64,000 nucleotides of DNA from Biscogniauxia marginata (lineage: Eukaryota > Ascomycota > Sordariomycetes > Xylariales > Xylariaceae). Shown one piece after another: positions 25,659-36,594 of this stretch (the first letter of the stretch is position 1; each line of letters starts with the position of its first letter). A program made the position numbers and the translations under genes. The notes under the pieces are model-generated. The model worked only from the letters and a program-made list of their open reading frames with translations. It had not been told where the DNA came from and searched no databases. The stretch is from contig MU404097.1 in assembly GCA_022695795.1 (NCBI GenBank), forward strand, positions 62,001-126,000. The letters are read 5' to 3'.

Positions 25659-27797
25659 AGACCAGCAAGTGGAACCAGGTAGGCAAAGCAGGCATCCGCC
25701 CGGTTTTATCGATCGATGGAAAATCCAGCCACGTAGTCACCAGGAACAACTTCGACGCTATAGACCTAGACACCGGCTACGTCGCTTCGTGGCAAATCCT
25801 AGATGCGGGGTTCGAGCTCATTCGTATGATCTCGTCTACAGAAACTTGTTTTTCTTCGTTCCGGAAAGACATGCGAGTGGCAATGAACTGCACCACTTAA
25901 GATACGCCCTGCTAGCTACCTACGTAAACCCTTCATCGTGGCTATGCAGTTCGCCAAAGGGTGATTTTCGACATTACTACATCAATTACGCTGGGAATAT
26001 GTCGTTGGCTCGACAGGTCGTTACCAGTTCATGATTGGATAACGCGTATATGACTACTCCCGGGGACAGTCGACATCGTTCAGGAGCATTCCCGGAGTTC
26101 GAGGTGGGGGATCCGCGCGAGAAAGGGAAAAAACGAGAATAGCAAGCTATCATCTATCTAGGACTACTCTCGATACCCGCCTGCATTCCTGCTGCCAACC
26201 GCGATTTTCTTTTTTTCGATTTTCATTTCACGGAAATTTTCGACTTGGACGGCATATCCATTGGGAAGGGGCAAGAGTATACCCTAGTATGGCATTGCTG
26301 CTACATATAGCCCCTTAATTTTGCTGTGGGCTCTTATAGAAGAAATCTACGTGTTTTCGGTGCACGACAGCACAAAGAATTTCGGTACCAGGTATCCTGC
26401 ATGAAAAAGTAAAGCGTTTCGGAATTTTGGAATGCATAGCCGGTGGTCGGTCGCATAGATATAATTACCTTCCTACTACGAATTCCTTTTGATTTCTCCT
26501 ATTCCTCTCTCACTTACATGCTGTGTATCTTCTATACATAGAATGGCATACAGACGGCGTTGATGTCACCGATGTGTTAGTCACGCTGGATTATAAGATA
26601 GCTTATAGGAAAGAAGAGGTGAATTAACGAATAGATGATCGAATGAAAAAAAAAAATTTGTATTGGTCGCGCAAAGCACTGGCTTTTCACTCACTCACTC
26701 ACTCACACACATCGAGAGAGAAAGGCTTGCGGCTACTCACAATATGTGTCCTATATCTAGGTGCGTATAGGTAGCAGCGCCGCGTGATACGGAAACGGGA
26801 ATCCTTCCAGTAACAGCATCATCATTATCGTGGATAAATCTACCTAGACTACATATATGTATGTATACTGCATACATCTCGCACGCATCGTAACTAAACC
26901 TTCCTGCACGAAAATGTGTCTGTAGGCTAAATATTATTTTCCCCGTGTCTTGCAGGTTAGATCCTAGATCCTGGTCCCAGAAGCAATTCCCCTTTCCCTT
27001 TAATCTTTTCCCTTTTTTTTCTGACGCCCCCCCCCCCCCCCCCCCCCGTCAAAGATATAGAATACTAGAAGAGGAGAAGAAGGAGGAGGGAAAACAAGGA
27101 ACGTACGTATAGGATTGTGCTGCTAGGTATTTTGCCTCCTTTGTAATGTACCTCAGTGCATGCCTAGGTACCTAGGTTTAAGTAATTTTTATGCCAGGGA
27201 AAGCTACCTACCTGGTAAGGTACCTGCATACATAGTTATGACCAAAGTTACGTACCACGTGCGTCCCACGTAGAGCGGGTAAGTAGGTATTGTAGACGTA
27301 GGTAGGACTTCGAATGTCCGTATCGCAAGGAATCACGGGGCAACCTAGACATGTCATTGGACTTTAGTCCGGCCACATCAGGGTATCTAACTCGGGCTTC
27401 TAGCTGGGGTCATTTTCCGGGAGCGAGTAACCCTTAATAGGTAGGTAGGTACATAGGTAAATACTTTACCATCGTCCCTTTCTTGCCCCCGCTAGGAAAG
27501 CCTCATATTACCTTATTTATTCCCCTGACCCCCCCTTTTCCCCGGTGTGTTTAGCAAGAGAGACAGAGTTCAAATTTTCCCACGTATATGTTAGCGACTC
27601 GTAATAACAGAGTTTTATATCAACCTCATCCTAGTTTTCCGCCTCCAATAAAGATGGTGAGGCCTTTGACACCCCGGCATGCCATACAGGCGTTGGAAAG
27701 ATTACTCTCGCGCAGCGTTCACTGTACTAGAAGAAGTAACAAGAGCAGTGGTAAACGCCCGGTACGGCCGTTGAGCTGTCGCTGCGTCACGGTGCGC
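25659..27797. other. intergenic region, no gene recognised
   Basis: Convergent 3' side of the aminotransferase and the coiled-coil gene. It holds simple repeats (CACT at about 26688-26706), a 21-base poly-C at 27027-27047, and many TACCTA/TAGGTA motifs at 27120-27310 and 27440-27460. Short ORFs at 25628-26034 do not resemble a protein family. Confidence 0.5.
27027..27047. repeat. poly-C homopolymer tract
   Basis: There are twenty-one consecutive C on the plus strand in non-coding DNA. Length in the assembly may be unreliable. Confidence 0.9.
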
Positions 27798-28893
27798 TCA
27801 GTTGCTCAGGAACGACTGCACAATGCTAGACGCTTCGTTCTCGATCTTCTGAAGAAATTCCTAGAGCTCAATCAGCACATCGCTCTATCGTACGATCTCC
27901 GGGAGCAGTCGCAGCTGGGGCCCGTGGTATTACAAGGGGGTTCGCATACCTTCTCGTATTCCATCATCTCCTCGACGACTTCCTTGCTCTCTTTATCGAG
28001 GTCACTCGCGAACTCGACCACAGCGTCAATATGGGACGGCGACATCCCGCTCGTCAGCTTAGGCAAGGCCCCTCGGAGGTGTTTGCTGATACCATCGTTC
28101 GAGGAAGATGACGACGCCGCGAGCAGCGCCTCCTTCCCGAGCTCTTCGATCTCAGCCTGGGCTTCCTCCTAAGTAGCCCACAAGCTGGCGATCTCGATGG
28201 ACGCGGAATCGAGCTTCTGTTCGAACGCGCAGATGGCGTTATCGATTGCCACTGTGGTTTGTCGCTTCTGGTTGTCCTCGCCTACGGCCTCGTAGTCGAC
28301 CTTGGCGCTTCGCAGCGGAGCGTAGAGCTGGTTGCTCCGTGCCTCCAGCTGCGCGAGTTCTATCTGCTTCGCCTTGATGCTGTCTACGGCCTGGTTCGTT
28401 AACTCCTCCTGTGCTTCCTCGAGCCGGGTGACGATGCCTGAGTGCAGGGTCGTGCGGAGTTCTGCGTAGCGTGCTGTTACTAGACGTTAGTGAGGGGAAC
28501 AGCGCTTGGTTTCACCGGACGCTATGATATGTGACGGGGAAATTTGTTTTCAAAGTATGTTGATAACTTACAGGTAAGCTCTGCTATAATGGGCGGTTCG
28601 GGCTCTGGGGACGGACTCCGTGGGTATCGATGTGTTCTCAAGCGTTCGATAGAGGAATCGTCCTCATTGACACTAGGTTTCCGGTATCTGTTAAACAAGG
28701 AGGCGATAGAATAATGCGCACGTGGCTTGTCTAGCTGTGGGCGGGCGGTGCTTTCGCTACCATCTATTAGGCGATCTCTGAGGGTGGTAACTTTATGAGC
28801 TGGTTGGTTGGGGAGTGGCAATGGTGTTGGAAGATGATCCGTGTGTAAACGGGCGTACATGGTTGGTAATTCGAGACTCGAGGGCTCAATCAT
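27798..28893 (-). CDS. predicted coiled-coil protein with one in-frame TAG
   Basis: Three exons fit: 28893-28572, 28479-27950 and 27860-27798 (915 nt, 305 codons). The introns have good GTAAGT...CTAAC...TAG and GTATGC...CTAG signals. The N-terminal ~105 residues are polar with SPSPEPEPP. A long helical, Glu/Lys/Gln-rich coiled-coil region follows (TRLEEAQEELTNQAVDSIK and onward) to the C-terminus EFLQKIENEASSIVQSFLSN. Inside exon 2 a TAG (28171-28169) interrupts the frame between SLWAT and EEAQAEIEEL. The frame and its last intron remain good downstream. So this is either a recently broken gene, a sequencing error or allele, or a model missing an alternative intron (a weak GTAGGC donor 114 nt upstream would remove the stop in frame). 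Family not recognised. Coiled-coil kinetochore, nuclear or cytoskeletal proteins often look like this. Confidence 0.65.
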
Positions 28894-29380
28894 GCAGTTG
28901 GAAACGCCAGAAAAGATGTCAGGAGGACCTTAGACGCATCTATATGCGTATGTTTCATCTTAAAACGGATGGGCAGACTGGGTCACGGATGTCTGGTTTG
29001 TTGGCGACACTTGAGGCTTAGTATATCACGAGGTCAACAGAGGGCGGGGGGTTGTGCTTGTTAGAGAAGTAGAAAAGTAGAAAGACTGCAGGAATTGAAG
29101 GCATGGAAACATTAGAAAACAGGTACCTAGTTTAGGCACCTAAGGTTTAGTTTTAGGTCGACCGGTGATGTCAGAGAGGGATAAGCTGAGGAGGAGGAAA
29201 GAGCGAGAAGACATAGAACTGCTATGCCAAATATCGCAACTTCCCTAATCGTTTGATCTAGGAAACTCGAGGCGCATTACTTAATAAATCTTTTAATTAC
29301 ATCAATGCCTCGGATGTCGGTTACCTCCATAATATTTTCTTCTCTCTCTCTCTCTCTCTAAGGTTCCATTTCTCTCAACT
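28894..29380. other. intergenic region with (TC)n tract
   Basis: No gene was recognised. A (TC)n microsatellite lies at about 29339-29359, just beyond the stop codon of the histidine-phosphatase gene. Confidence 0.5.
29339..29359. repeat. (TC)n microsatellite
   Basis: About ten TC units on the plus strand, just 3' of the phosphatase gene. Confidence 0.85.
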
Positions 29381-30460
29381 TTATGATACTTCTTCTGCCT
29401 TGACGAGCAATGGGACTATCGCTCCCGGAGCCACCCACACCTCGCGATGTTTTGTAACATCATATAGAGCTCGAATCAGGCCTGAATGTGCTGTAAATGA
29501 GACCACTGTCTTTTCAGTGTCCCTGAAAATGTCGTTCAGCAGTTCCCTTACTCGAGAGCCAATTTCCTCCTCCGACTCTCGCACGTCCGCTTTCCATGCC
29601 TCGTCATCCTCTGCAAGGCCAGTCTCGACCTCATATTCGGGATAGTTACTTACGATCCAACTTCTTGTACGACGCCGGTCACAAGTATGAATGCCAAAAC
29701 GCTCCCGAAGTTGCTCCTTGACCACTGGCTTGAACACTCCACCACCTGGCACGTTCAGCCCTGAGTAGGCCAGCTTAGTTGTCTCGAGGCACCGCGCAAG
29801 GGGACTTGTGTAGTATGCCTGAGGCGGCGGCATGTTGAAATCCCGAATCGACTCCTCCCAGAATCTCTTTAACGCCTTCGCTTGTTCTCTGCCTCGATCT
29901 GTCAGGAAAGAATCGCACCAGCTCATCTTGCCGTCGCCGTCGAGATGCGACCAATGTGTCTGCTACCACTTAGCTTTCCTTCAAATACCCACGCGCCCAA
30001 GTGCTTTTCAACTCACGTCCCATTCATGACGGCCAACTTCTGCTTCTTTCACATTATGAAAACCCTGTCCATGTCGGATAACGAAAATCAACTTGTATAG
30101 AATCTTGCCTTGACCCTTCGCATTTAGTTGCTCCAAGTAGTGATTAAATCGGTCCCATTGTGTTTTCTTCAGTGTTGGGTCAAATTTAGTGTCGGTGTCA
30201 TAAGCCTGGTTGATTAATCCGAGCCCAGGCTTTGTCGTCTGAGTTTTCGCAATGGTCAACTTTTCATTCTGCTAGAGTGAAGGTGGCCTGTTACTAACCG
30301 CCCGAAACCCCGGCCCAGTAGGCTCAAAGTCATGCTCGAAGAAACCCGACACGACCTCGAATGTGGCGTTTTTGGTTGGATACATGTTATCACTGCCTCT
30401 CCTCGTGAGATGTACTATGAGGATAGAAATCCCCATAAGACCCAAGGCTCTCAAAAACAT
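29381..30460 (-). CDS. histidine-phosphatase superfamily protein (phosphoglycerate-mutase-like)
   Basis: There are three exons, 30460-30299, 30238-30017 and 29959-29381, giving 320 residues. The N-terminus (MFLRALGLMGISILIVHL) is a signal peptide or membrane anchor. The fungal block VVSGFFEHDF and, after intron 1, GLGLINQAY then TQWDRF match the PMU1/SPAC5H10.03-type branch. Catalytic features are RHGQGFHN with His110, YTSPLARCLET at about 178-188 and the second histidine His286 in FTAHSGL. The fold transfers or removes phosphate through a phosphohistidine, but substrates in this branch are poorly known. Intron 1 (60 nt) is needed: without it a TAG stops the frame just after PPSL. The spliced spacing between GFF and GLIN equals that of the family as I remember it. 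The gene is divergent from the HET gene with 364 bp between starts. Confidence 0.88.
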
Positions 30461-30824
30461 TAGTTAAATTGATAGCAAACAAAGGACTTGTTCTCTAAGG
30501 GGCCGCAACCAGGGCGTGAGTGCCCTAATGTCTTGGGTCAGTTTTTCCAGATATCTATCACCATATTCACCGGACCATGTCAACTGACTAGCAATGCAGC
30601 TGATGCGAAGTTTAGGTCTAGCCGCCCAACATGCATCTAACTTTCAGCTCGTGCGCCACGTCATTGTCTCACTTAATAACAATTGGTGATTGGCGGGAGA
30701 GTCACACAATGCTCGAGGCAGCCGACCGAGAAACCACGACTCGTCTCGAGTCAAAAAGAGACAATGTTCTTATTCAGCCCCGCTTGGTTCCCGTTTCTCA
30801 CGATGCAATTCCCTGGTGGTTGAA
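30461..30824. promoter_or_regulatory. short divergent intergenic region shared by phosphatase and HET genes
   Basis: The two genes start 364 bp apart on opposite strands, so this stretch must hold both promoters. The HET start is uncertain: the frame is open upstream to about 30690 without an ATG, so an upstream exon could shorten the region. Confidence 0.5.
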
Positions 30825-32753
30825 ATGTGGTGTTCTAATTATTTTGAATTCAAACGGCTGTGGAAGAGGACAGCCAACAGGCATGATGGACGAAGTCATG
30901 CAAGAGACGCGAGAGTCCCATTTTCGAAGCTCGAAAAATTCTCGTATTTTACCATTAGCCTTGACATACAAAGCCACCATCTAACAAGTTTCCACGATGA
31001 GTGCGACTCTAAGGAGGCATCGAACCACCAATATCGACTCGTTCGGCTTCTGAGGCTTATTCCATCCGAGCAAGAAGGCATCATTGCATGCGAAATTCGC
31101 GTCGTGGACATCAACAGCAGGCGGAAGCCAGAATACGATGCCCTTTCTTATACCTGGGGCCCGACAACCCGAGAGGAGGCCGATAAGGGAATGTCAAGCG
31201 AAAGAAAATACCCTATTATATGCAACGGAGGACAGCTACTTATTACAGAAAACCTGTTTAACTGTCTTCGTCAACTCGATGCGGACCCGAACTATAATAG
31301 AGACCTCTGGATAGACGCGATATGTGTCAATCAAGAGGATCACGACGAACGTTGCCAGCAGGTCAGCATCATGGATGACATATATCGTTCCGCTGGACGC
31401 GTTATTATCTGGCTCGGGGTTGCCGACAAGTATACACAGCCCGCTTGCGAGTTGATAAGCAAATTCAGTCGGCTTTCCGAAAAGGATAGGCTCACTGTTG
31501 TCCCTAGTGCATTTGAGAATGAGCCCAACTCTGACTTGCTAGGAAGATCCAACTCGCTAGAACATTGGTGTTCGGTGGCGTTGCTATTCGGGCGGACGTG
31601 GTTCACTCGCGCCTGGGTAATCCAGGAAATTGTTCTTGCACAGAGCACCATCGTCTTGTGTGGTCGTCATACCCTTGATTGGAACGACATGGAGACCATG
31701 TCGCACTTTCTGGCTACGAGGACGTCGGCAAATATCTTCAAGACACATCTTTTTAAAGACCACGACGCAAAGCCGATCTCGTATAAGAACCCAACAAAAC
31801 TAAAGGCTATTAAAGACGACAAAGCCGGAGATAGTGGAGATGTCCTCCTACGCTGCCTGATACGATGCCGAACTTACGATGCCTCGAATGACCATGACAA
31901 GGTCTACTCGCTCCTCGGTCTCGTTCACAAAGACCAGGAGCTCCCCAAAATTTTGTATCCCGATTATCACCGTAGCGTTCCCCAGCTGTATACTGACGTT
32001 ACCAAATACATCTTGAAGAACGCCAAGGATCTTCATGTTCTCGCCCATGCCGAGGGCGATGACTTCAAACAACCAAAATACATATCCGCATTACCATCGT
32101 GGGTACCAGACTGGAGCGTAAGGGCCGAGCTTGGGCTCCGGATAACCAACTACAAGAGATATCAAGCTGCAGGAGATTTGCCATGCTTCAAGGAGGTACA
32201 ACCCGGCGGCTGCTTGATATTACGTGGAGCACAGCTTGATGTAGTGAGCCAGATCGGAGACACTAAAGCTGAGGTGAACAGCTCAAAAGTGTGTACTAAT
32301 TGGCTGGGGATACTCAAGCAACTCGAACTCGAATATCCTGGAAGAGACCACCATGACGCATTCTGGAGGACGCTCGTCGTTGACACCGATAGTGAAGGCA
32401 AGGTGCCCGTTAAAAACCCGTGGGGGAACGCCTTCCACGTCTGGATGGGTCTCAAAGACAACCCCCCTCCAGAGGAGAGGAAGAGCGCGACGGAGTACGA
32501 GACCGCGTTTATGCACTCGCTCAACCTGCGACTGTTTCGGACGTCACGCGGCCACCTGGGCCTAGGCACTAAGTCTTGCCGCAAGGGAGACCTGGTGTGG
32601 ATCGTCCCAGGCTCAAGGGTGCCGTTGATCCTCCGCAACGTAGATGGGAAAGGCCCGCTGAGATATCGCCTGGTCGGCGGAACATATCTCCACGGATTCA
32701 TGCAGGGCGAGTCGCTGAGCGAGTTGGAGTTCGGGACGATCACTTTGATTTAA
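30825..32753 (+). CDS. HET-domain protein (heterokaryon-incompatibility type)
   Basis: A single open frame gives 642 residues from the first in-frame ATG. The HET domain (PF06985) spans about 103-260: YDALSYTWGP, then ICNGGQLLITENLFNCLRQL, LWIDAICVNQ, ERCQQVSIMDDIY and VIIWLG. The usual C-terminal half follows, with the WFTRAWVIQEI block, and ends in the GTYLHGFMQGESL motif typical of complete HET proteins. HET domains drive cell death when incompatible strains fuse, and may act as TIR-like effector domains. Most genomic copies have no tested role. The open frame continues 5' of the ATG, so the first exon may be missing. The neighbour 1.8 kb downstream on the same strand carries a STAND-type N-terminal domain, which makes a recognition locus conceivable. 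Confidence 0.9.
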   Translation: MWCSNYFEFKRLWKRTANRHDGRSHARDARVPFSKLEKFSYFTISLDIQSHHLTSFHDECDSKEASNHQYRLVRLLRLIPSEQEGIIACEIRVVDINSRRKPEYDALSYTWGPTTREEADKGMSSERKYPIICNGGQLLITENLFNCLRQLDADPNYNRDLWIDAICVNQEDHDERCQQVSIMDDIYRSAGRVIIWLGVADKYTQPACELISKFSRLSEKDRLTVVPSAFENEPNSDLLGRSNSLEHWCSVALLFGRTWFTRAWVIQEIVLAQSTIVLCGRHTLDWNDMETMSHFLATRTSANIFKTHLFKDHDAKPISYKNPTKLKAIKDDKAGDSGDVLLRCLIRCRTYDASNDHDKVYSLLGLVHKDQELPKILYPDYHRSVPQLYTDVTKYILKNAKDLHVLAHAEGDDFKQPKYISALPSWVPDWSVRAELGLRITNYKRYQAAGDLPCFKEVQPGGCLILRGAQLDVVSQIGDTKAEVNSSKVCTNWLGILKQLELEYPGRDHHDAFWRTLVVDTDSEGKVPVKNPWGNAFHVWMGLKDNPPPEERKSATEYETAFMHSLNLRLFRTSRGHLGLGTKSCRKGDLVWIVPGSRVPLILRNVDGKGPLRYRLVGGTYLHGFMQGESLSELEFGTITLI

Positions 32754-34552
32754 TCAGGAAAAGGGAGGGGTCTGTCTGTATGTCTGTCTGTTTCCATGGG
32801 AGTCTGTATTGATATAGATATCTGGTCGAAAGGGGAGAAAGGATACAAGAGGTAAACAAGGGTGTGTAATCTATAGTTTGCCGGAAAGGGAGTATCGAAA
32901 AGGGGAGGGGCATGACGACTTGATGACAATCTTGAAAACTTGGACGGAGCATAGCAGGGCAATGATTATACGATGTATATACGTAATATGGCATTCAAGA
33001 CATCTTCTAGGGGTAAAGGGGGAAGAAGTCCCTTCTCTCTTCGTTTTATCATAAACAGTTGCTAGCGAACGAGCGATCAATAATCCTTCAACTGTCATAT
33101 CTCCACTCCCGCCCTCCATCATCCTACTTACTAGGTTAGTTCTTATCCCCTTTCAGCCTCTGTGAAAGAAGTACCAAGCTGCAGGCCCAAGTACACAATG
33201 AAGAAAGAAACGAGGTACTTATTTGGCACACATACACACACACACACATATGTGTAGGTATATATATATTATTATTATTGGTGATAAAAACTGACGAAGT
33301 ATCTACTGTATCATCACAGGTAAGTCAGCATCTCTTTTCTCATTTGATGTATATATATGGGAGGTACATGATGCTACGGTATAGGCAATACGGCAATTCC
33401 TTCTTAGATCGGATACACCCATCTAGGTATATATGTCGACGTTACCTTCCGCGCCTGCGAAGCCTTCTCTTCTCCCCACGAGCACCGGTCCACTTTGCCA
33501 ACCTGGCATTGCCCTGCGGCATGTATGCAAAATGTATGCACCTGTAGCCGTCTTATGGCGACATACCCATACGCACCCCTGACATAAGCGTTTCAGGATA
33601 AGGGGGCAAAGTACCTGAACCAGTAGAGGAAGTGCTGCCAGATCTTGTTATTTTCTTGCCGTGGAACCTTTGCGCACCTCATCCATCTGCAAAGGCATGA
33701 TAAAAGGCGCTTATTTCGGCGTCCTGGGAAATTTGTGATTTGATCAAACGAGTCGTTCATCTATACAGCGAGAGTTTCATAAAAGGTATCATGAGATTTA
33801 CTACCTATGAGTACAGCAACGAACGCAGCAAAGATTTTGTGATGATCAAGGCCTATTGAATGGCGAATATCCAACCCCAAATCGGTGCCAAGGTAGTTCC
33901 GATAAGCTTGTTTCCTGTTTCGCCCTTTCAATTTCTTTCATTCGTTCGGGGCAGAGTAAAACTAGCCACCGACGACAGCCCAACCAAACGCTAACTTTAC
34001 GGCCTGTACAACTCAGTGCCAAGCCCGAGTCCCCTAGGTCGCGGAGAGCGGTAGCGGGATTATATCGCTAGCAACTACGTATTGTTTAGGTCAGGTAGCT
34101 ATGACACACCCTCCCCCCTCCGTGGTCAAAACGTTGGTAGAGCCAGGTACGTCAGCGATCTGAGGGGGGTGAAGTTGGGTCCCCAGAAATCAAAACAGAG
34201 TTGTGGCCAATGACGAGGTGCATGTGGCCCAGAGCCCGGCGAACCAGACAGCCGCAAAGTAACAAGCTGTCTGCAGCTCCGATTGCCCGGAAGGAATAAC
34301 TTGCGGGGGGCGACTGGTGATGGTTCTTGTCAAATAAGCGAATGGTCAGCGATTTCTAGGTTAAATCAAGGCGGCCGGTGAGGCTCTGCCACGAAGAAGG
34401 CTAAAGGCTATGGGTGGGCTCGTGGGTCTTCGAATAAAAAAAGTCCGGGAAGGTTGATCATTGGTGACGATATATGAAGAATGTTATCAACGTCGTCTCC
34501 TCACCTCGCGCTCAAGAGATAGTTGAGCGTATATTGCGACCAACCGTTTGAA
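32754..34552. other. intergenic region between the HET gene and the STAND-N gene
   Basis: No gene was recognised. It contains a (CA)n stretch near 33231-33248, a (TA)n/(ATT)n stretch near 33258-33280, and many short shadow ORFs. Confidence 0.5.
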
Positions 34553-36594
34553 ATGGCAGAGCCGGTCGTAGCCCTCAGCGGTCTATCTGCCATTCTTCAC
34601 CTGTCCAGTATCCTAGTGAAACTGACGAAAGAACTACGTATCTGCGCAGAGACCATTCACTCGGCGCCGAAGGAGATCATGATCTTTATACGAGAAACGA
34701 CGAATTTTACCGGCCTACTGAACTATTTCTACGACGTAGCACGTGATGCTACCGAAAATGTGGAGACCGGACTCAGGGCGAGGAGGGCGAGGTTAGTTCG
34801 GCGCATCTCGCAGCAATGCGATTACGTGTCGAGAGGAATCGAAGAGCTCGTGAGACGTTTTGCAGAACTGAGCGGTGGCGGGTCCTCGTCGCTGCAAAAC
34901 CTCTGGGCGCGAATAATGTGGCTACTAAAAAAGCCGGACGTGGAGGGCCTCCGCCTTAGTCTTCAGAGCGCGATGGCAGCCGTGAGTCTGTTGACATCTC
35001 TCTTCATGTGGGAAGAGCTGAGAAGGAAAGATGGGGATGTCGAGAGAACGTAGGTTTGATACGATAGATATTGGGCATGGTAACGTGCTGATCACTTACC
35101 ACTTTAGCGAGATGCTCCGAGAGCAAATCGAAAATGGGTTGCCAATGGCTAGACTGGCTAGAAGGGCACTGGCGGAGCACCAACAGAGACGTGGCCGTGT
35201 GGTGGAATCAGTACCATACACATCATATGATGGGATGAAAGAGGGTACTTTCGACATTGAAAAGATTGTCGTTAACTCGCTCCGGTCGTATGTTCGGCCG
35301 GAGGGATCCTTGGGCGGTTACCCAGGCCGTGGTAGACGATTATCACGTCCACAACCCGAGCCAATAGTTACGGAACGAGCTTCGTCGCCGTTAAAACCGG
35401 GCAGACCAGCGAGTATGGTTGACGGGCATGAGAAAGTCAACAGACGCTCAGTTCCCGCCAGTGAAGGACCATCCAGGGGGGCGGTTAGTCCACCCTGAGC
35501 ACTGTCTCCTTTGTGGGCCAGATGGGATTAAGTCACTAACACTAATGGCTTTATAGAGGAGCATACCGGCCGAGTATCAAAATCAACACCATCGAGTATC
35601 AGCGCCGCCGCCACGAAGGAGACGAGTCCCCAGACATGTGACCGAAACTAGGAGCGAGGGCGGAAGAGAAAGCATTCCGGCTTATCAGAGGTACATGCTA
35701 AGTGAAATTGGTAGGCGTGGTGACGATAATATAATGGAATGGGAAGAAGAAGCCATGTCGGGACGAACGGGAACGGAAACGACAACAGAGCAGGGCTCTG
35801 ACCTGATTGGTATCGCTGAAGCAGTGAGGATAAAACGGGTACGAACAGACACAACAGTTCACGAACTAAGAAGAGAAGTAGTCGAAATACCGAGAAAACA
35901 AGCGACGGAGAGAGAAAGAGCCGGAACCTGGCCACAACCGAGAAGAGAAACGGCTGAAGTTGAAGCTGAAGGAGAAGATGAAATTCGAGGAAGACCGAGA
36001 ACGAGAGATATAGGAACACCTGAAAACAAAGAATGGGAAGGGGTAGAAGAAGTAGAAAGGGGATCACCAGTGGAGGCGAGAGAAGGGGTAGTTGAAGGGG
36101 CGACAAGAGAAGCCGTCGAAAGTCAGGAGGGAGGTATTGACAGGGAGGTAGTCGAGGGGGGTGTCCAAGACAAAGGCAAAAAGAGGGAGGCTCAAGGGGT
36201 AATGGAAGATACGACTGAAGATACGACTGAAGATGGGGCTGAAGATGCGGCTGAAGATGGAGTTGAAGAGGTGAAAGGAGAAGCGGTTGAACAGGGAGGA
36301 AAAGAAGTCGTGGAAGAAGGCGCAGAGAAACGAACTTGGCTGGGCATTCTGATTAGAAAGGGCTCGGCAGAGGTTGGGCCGTCGAAGCAGCACTGGAAGG
36401 CGTCCACTCAGATAGACGACTCAGGCAGTTCGTGGACGAGCTACAAGGGGGAAGGGAGCAACAAGAGTGTGAAAAGCCAAGGAAGCGGGAACATGAAGAG
36501 CCGCGAGAGCTCTCGGTCGGGAAGCCTGAGCCCGTATAAGTTGACGAGTAGCCGAAGGCGGCTGCAGCGGCGACAACTGCCGTCATCGGTGTAG
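34553..36594 (+). CDS. fungal STAND-type N-terminal domain protein with charged repetitive tail
   Basis: There are three exons, 34553-35049, 35108-35483 and 35557-36594, giving 636 residues. Residues 1-~165 form an all-helical domain: MAEPVVALSGLSAILHLSSI, then APKEIMIFIRETTNFTGLL and GLRLSLQSAMAAVSLLTSLF. This resembles the PigL_N/Fungal_N class (PF17111 type) found at the front of fungal NLR-like (STAND) proteins. No NACHT, NB-ARC or repeat sensor domain follows. Instead there are ~470 residues of low-complexity sequence, first Arg/Pro/Ser-rich, then dense in Glu, Val, Arg and Gly, and ending in Ser/Arg. A 12-base tandem repeat encodes EDTTEDTTEDGAEDAAEDG. The sense strand of exon 3 is strongly purine-rich. 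Possible roles are a regulator or decoy of NLR-type cell death, or an unrelated scaffold. Function unknown. Confidence 0.8.
36205..36270 (+). repeat. 12-bp tandem repeat in coding sequence (GAAGAT-ACGACT type)
   Basis: About 5.5 copies of a 12-base unit, diverging from GAAGATACGACT to GAAGATGCGGCT, encode acidic EDTT/EDGA/EDAA tetrads. Because units are multiples of three, copy-number change would keep the frame. Confidence 0.85.

Noticed and set aside
25628..26034. two overlapping plus-strand ORFs after the aminotransferase gene
   Set aside because: They overlap each other in different frames, begin before the aminotransferase stop, and look like 3' UTR noise.
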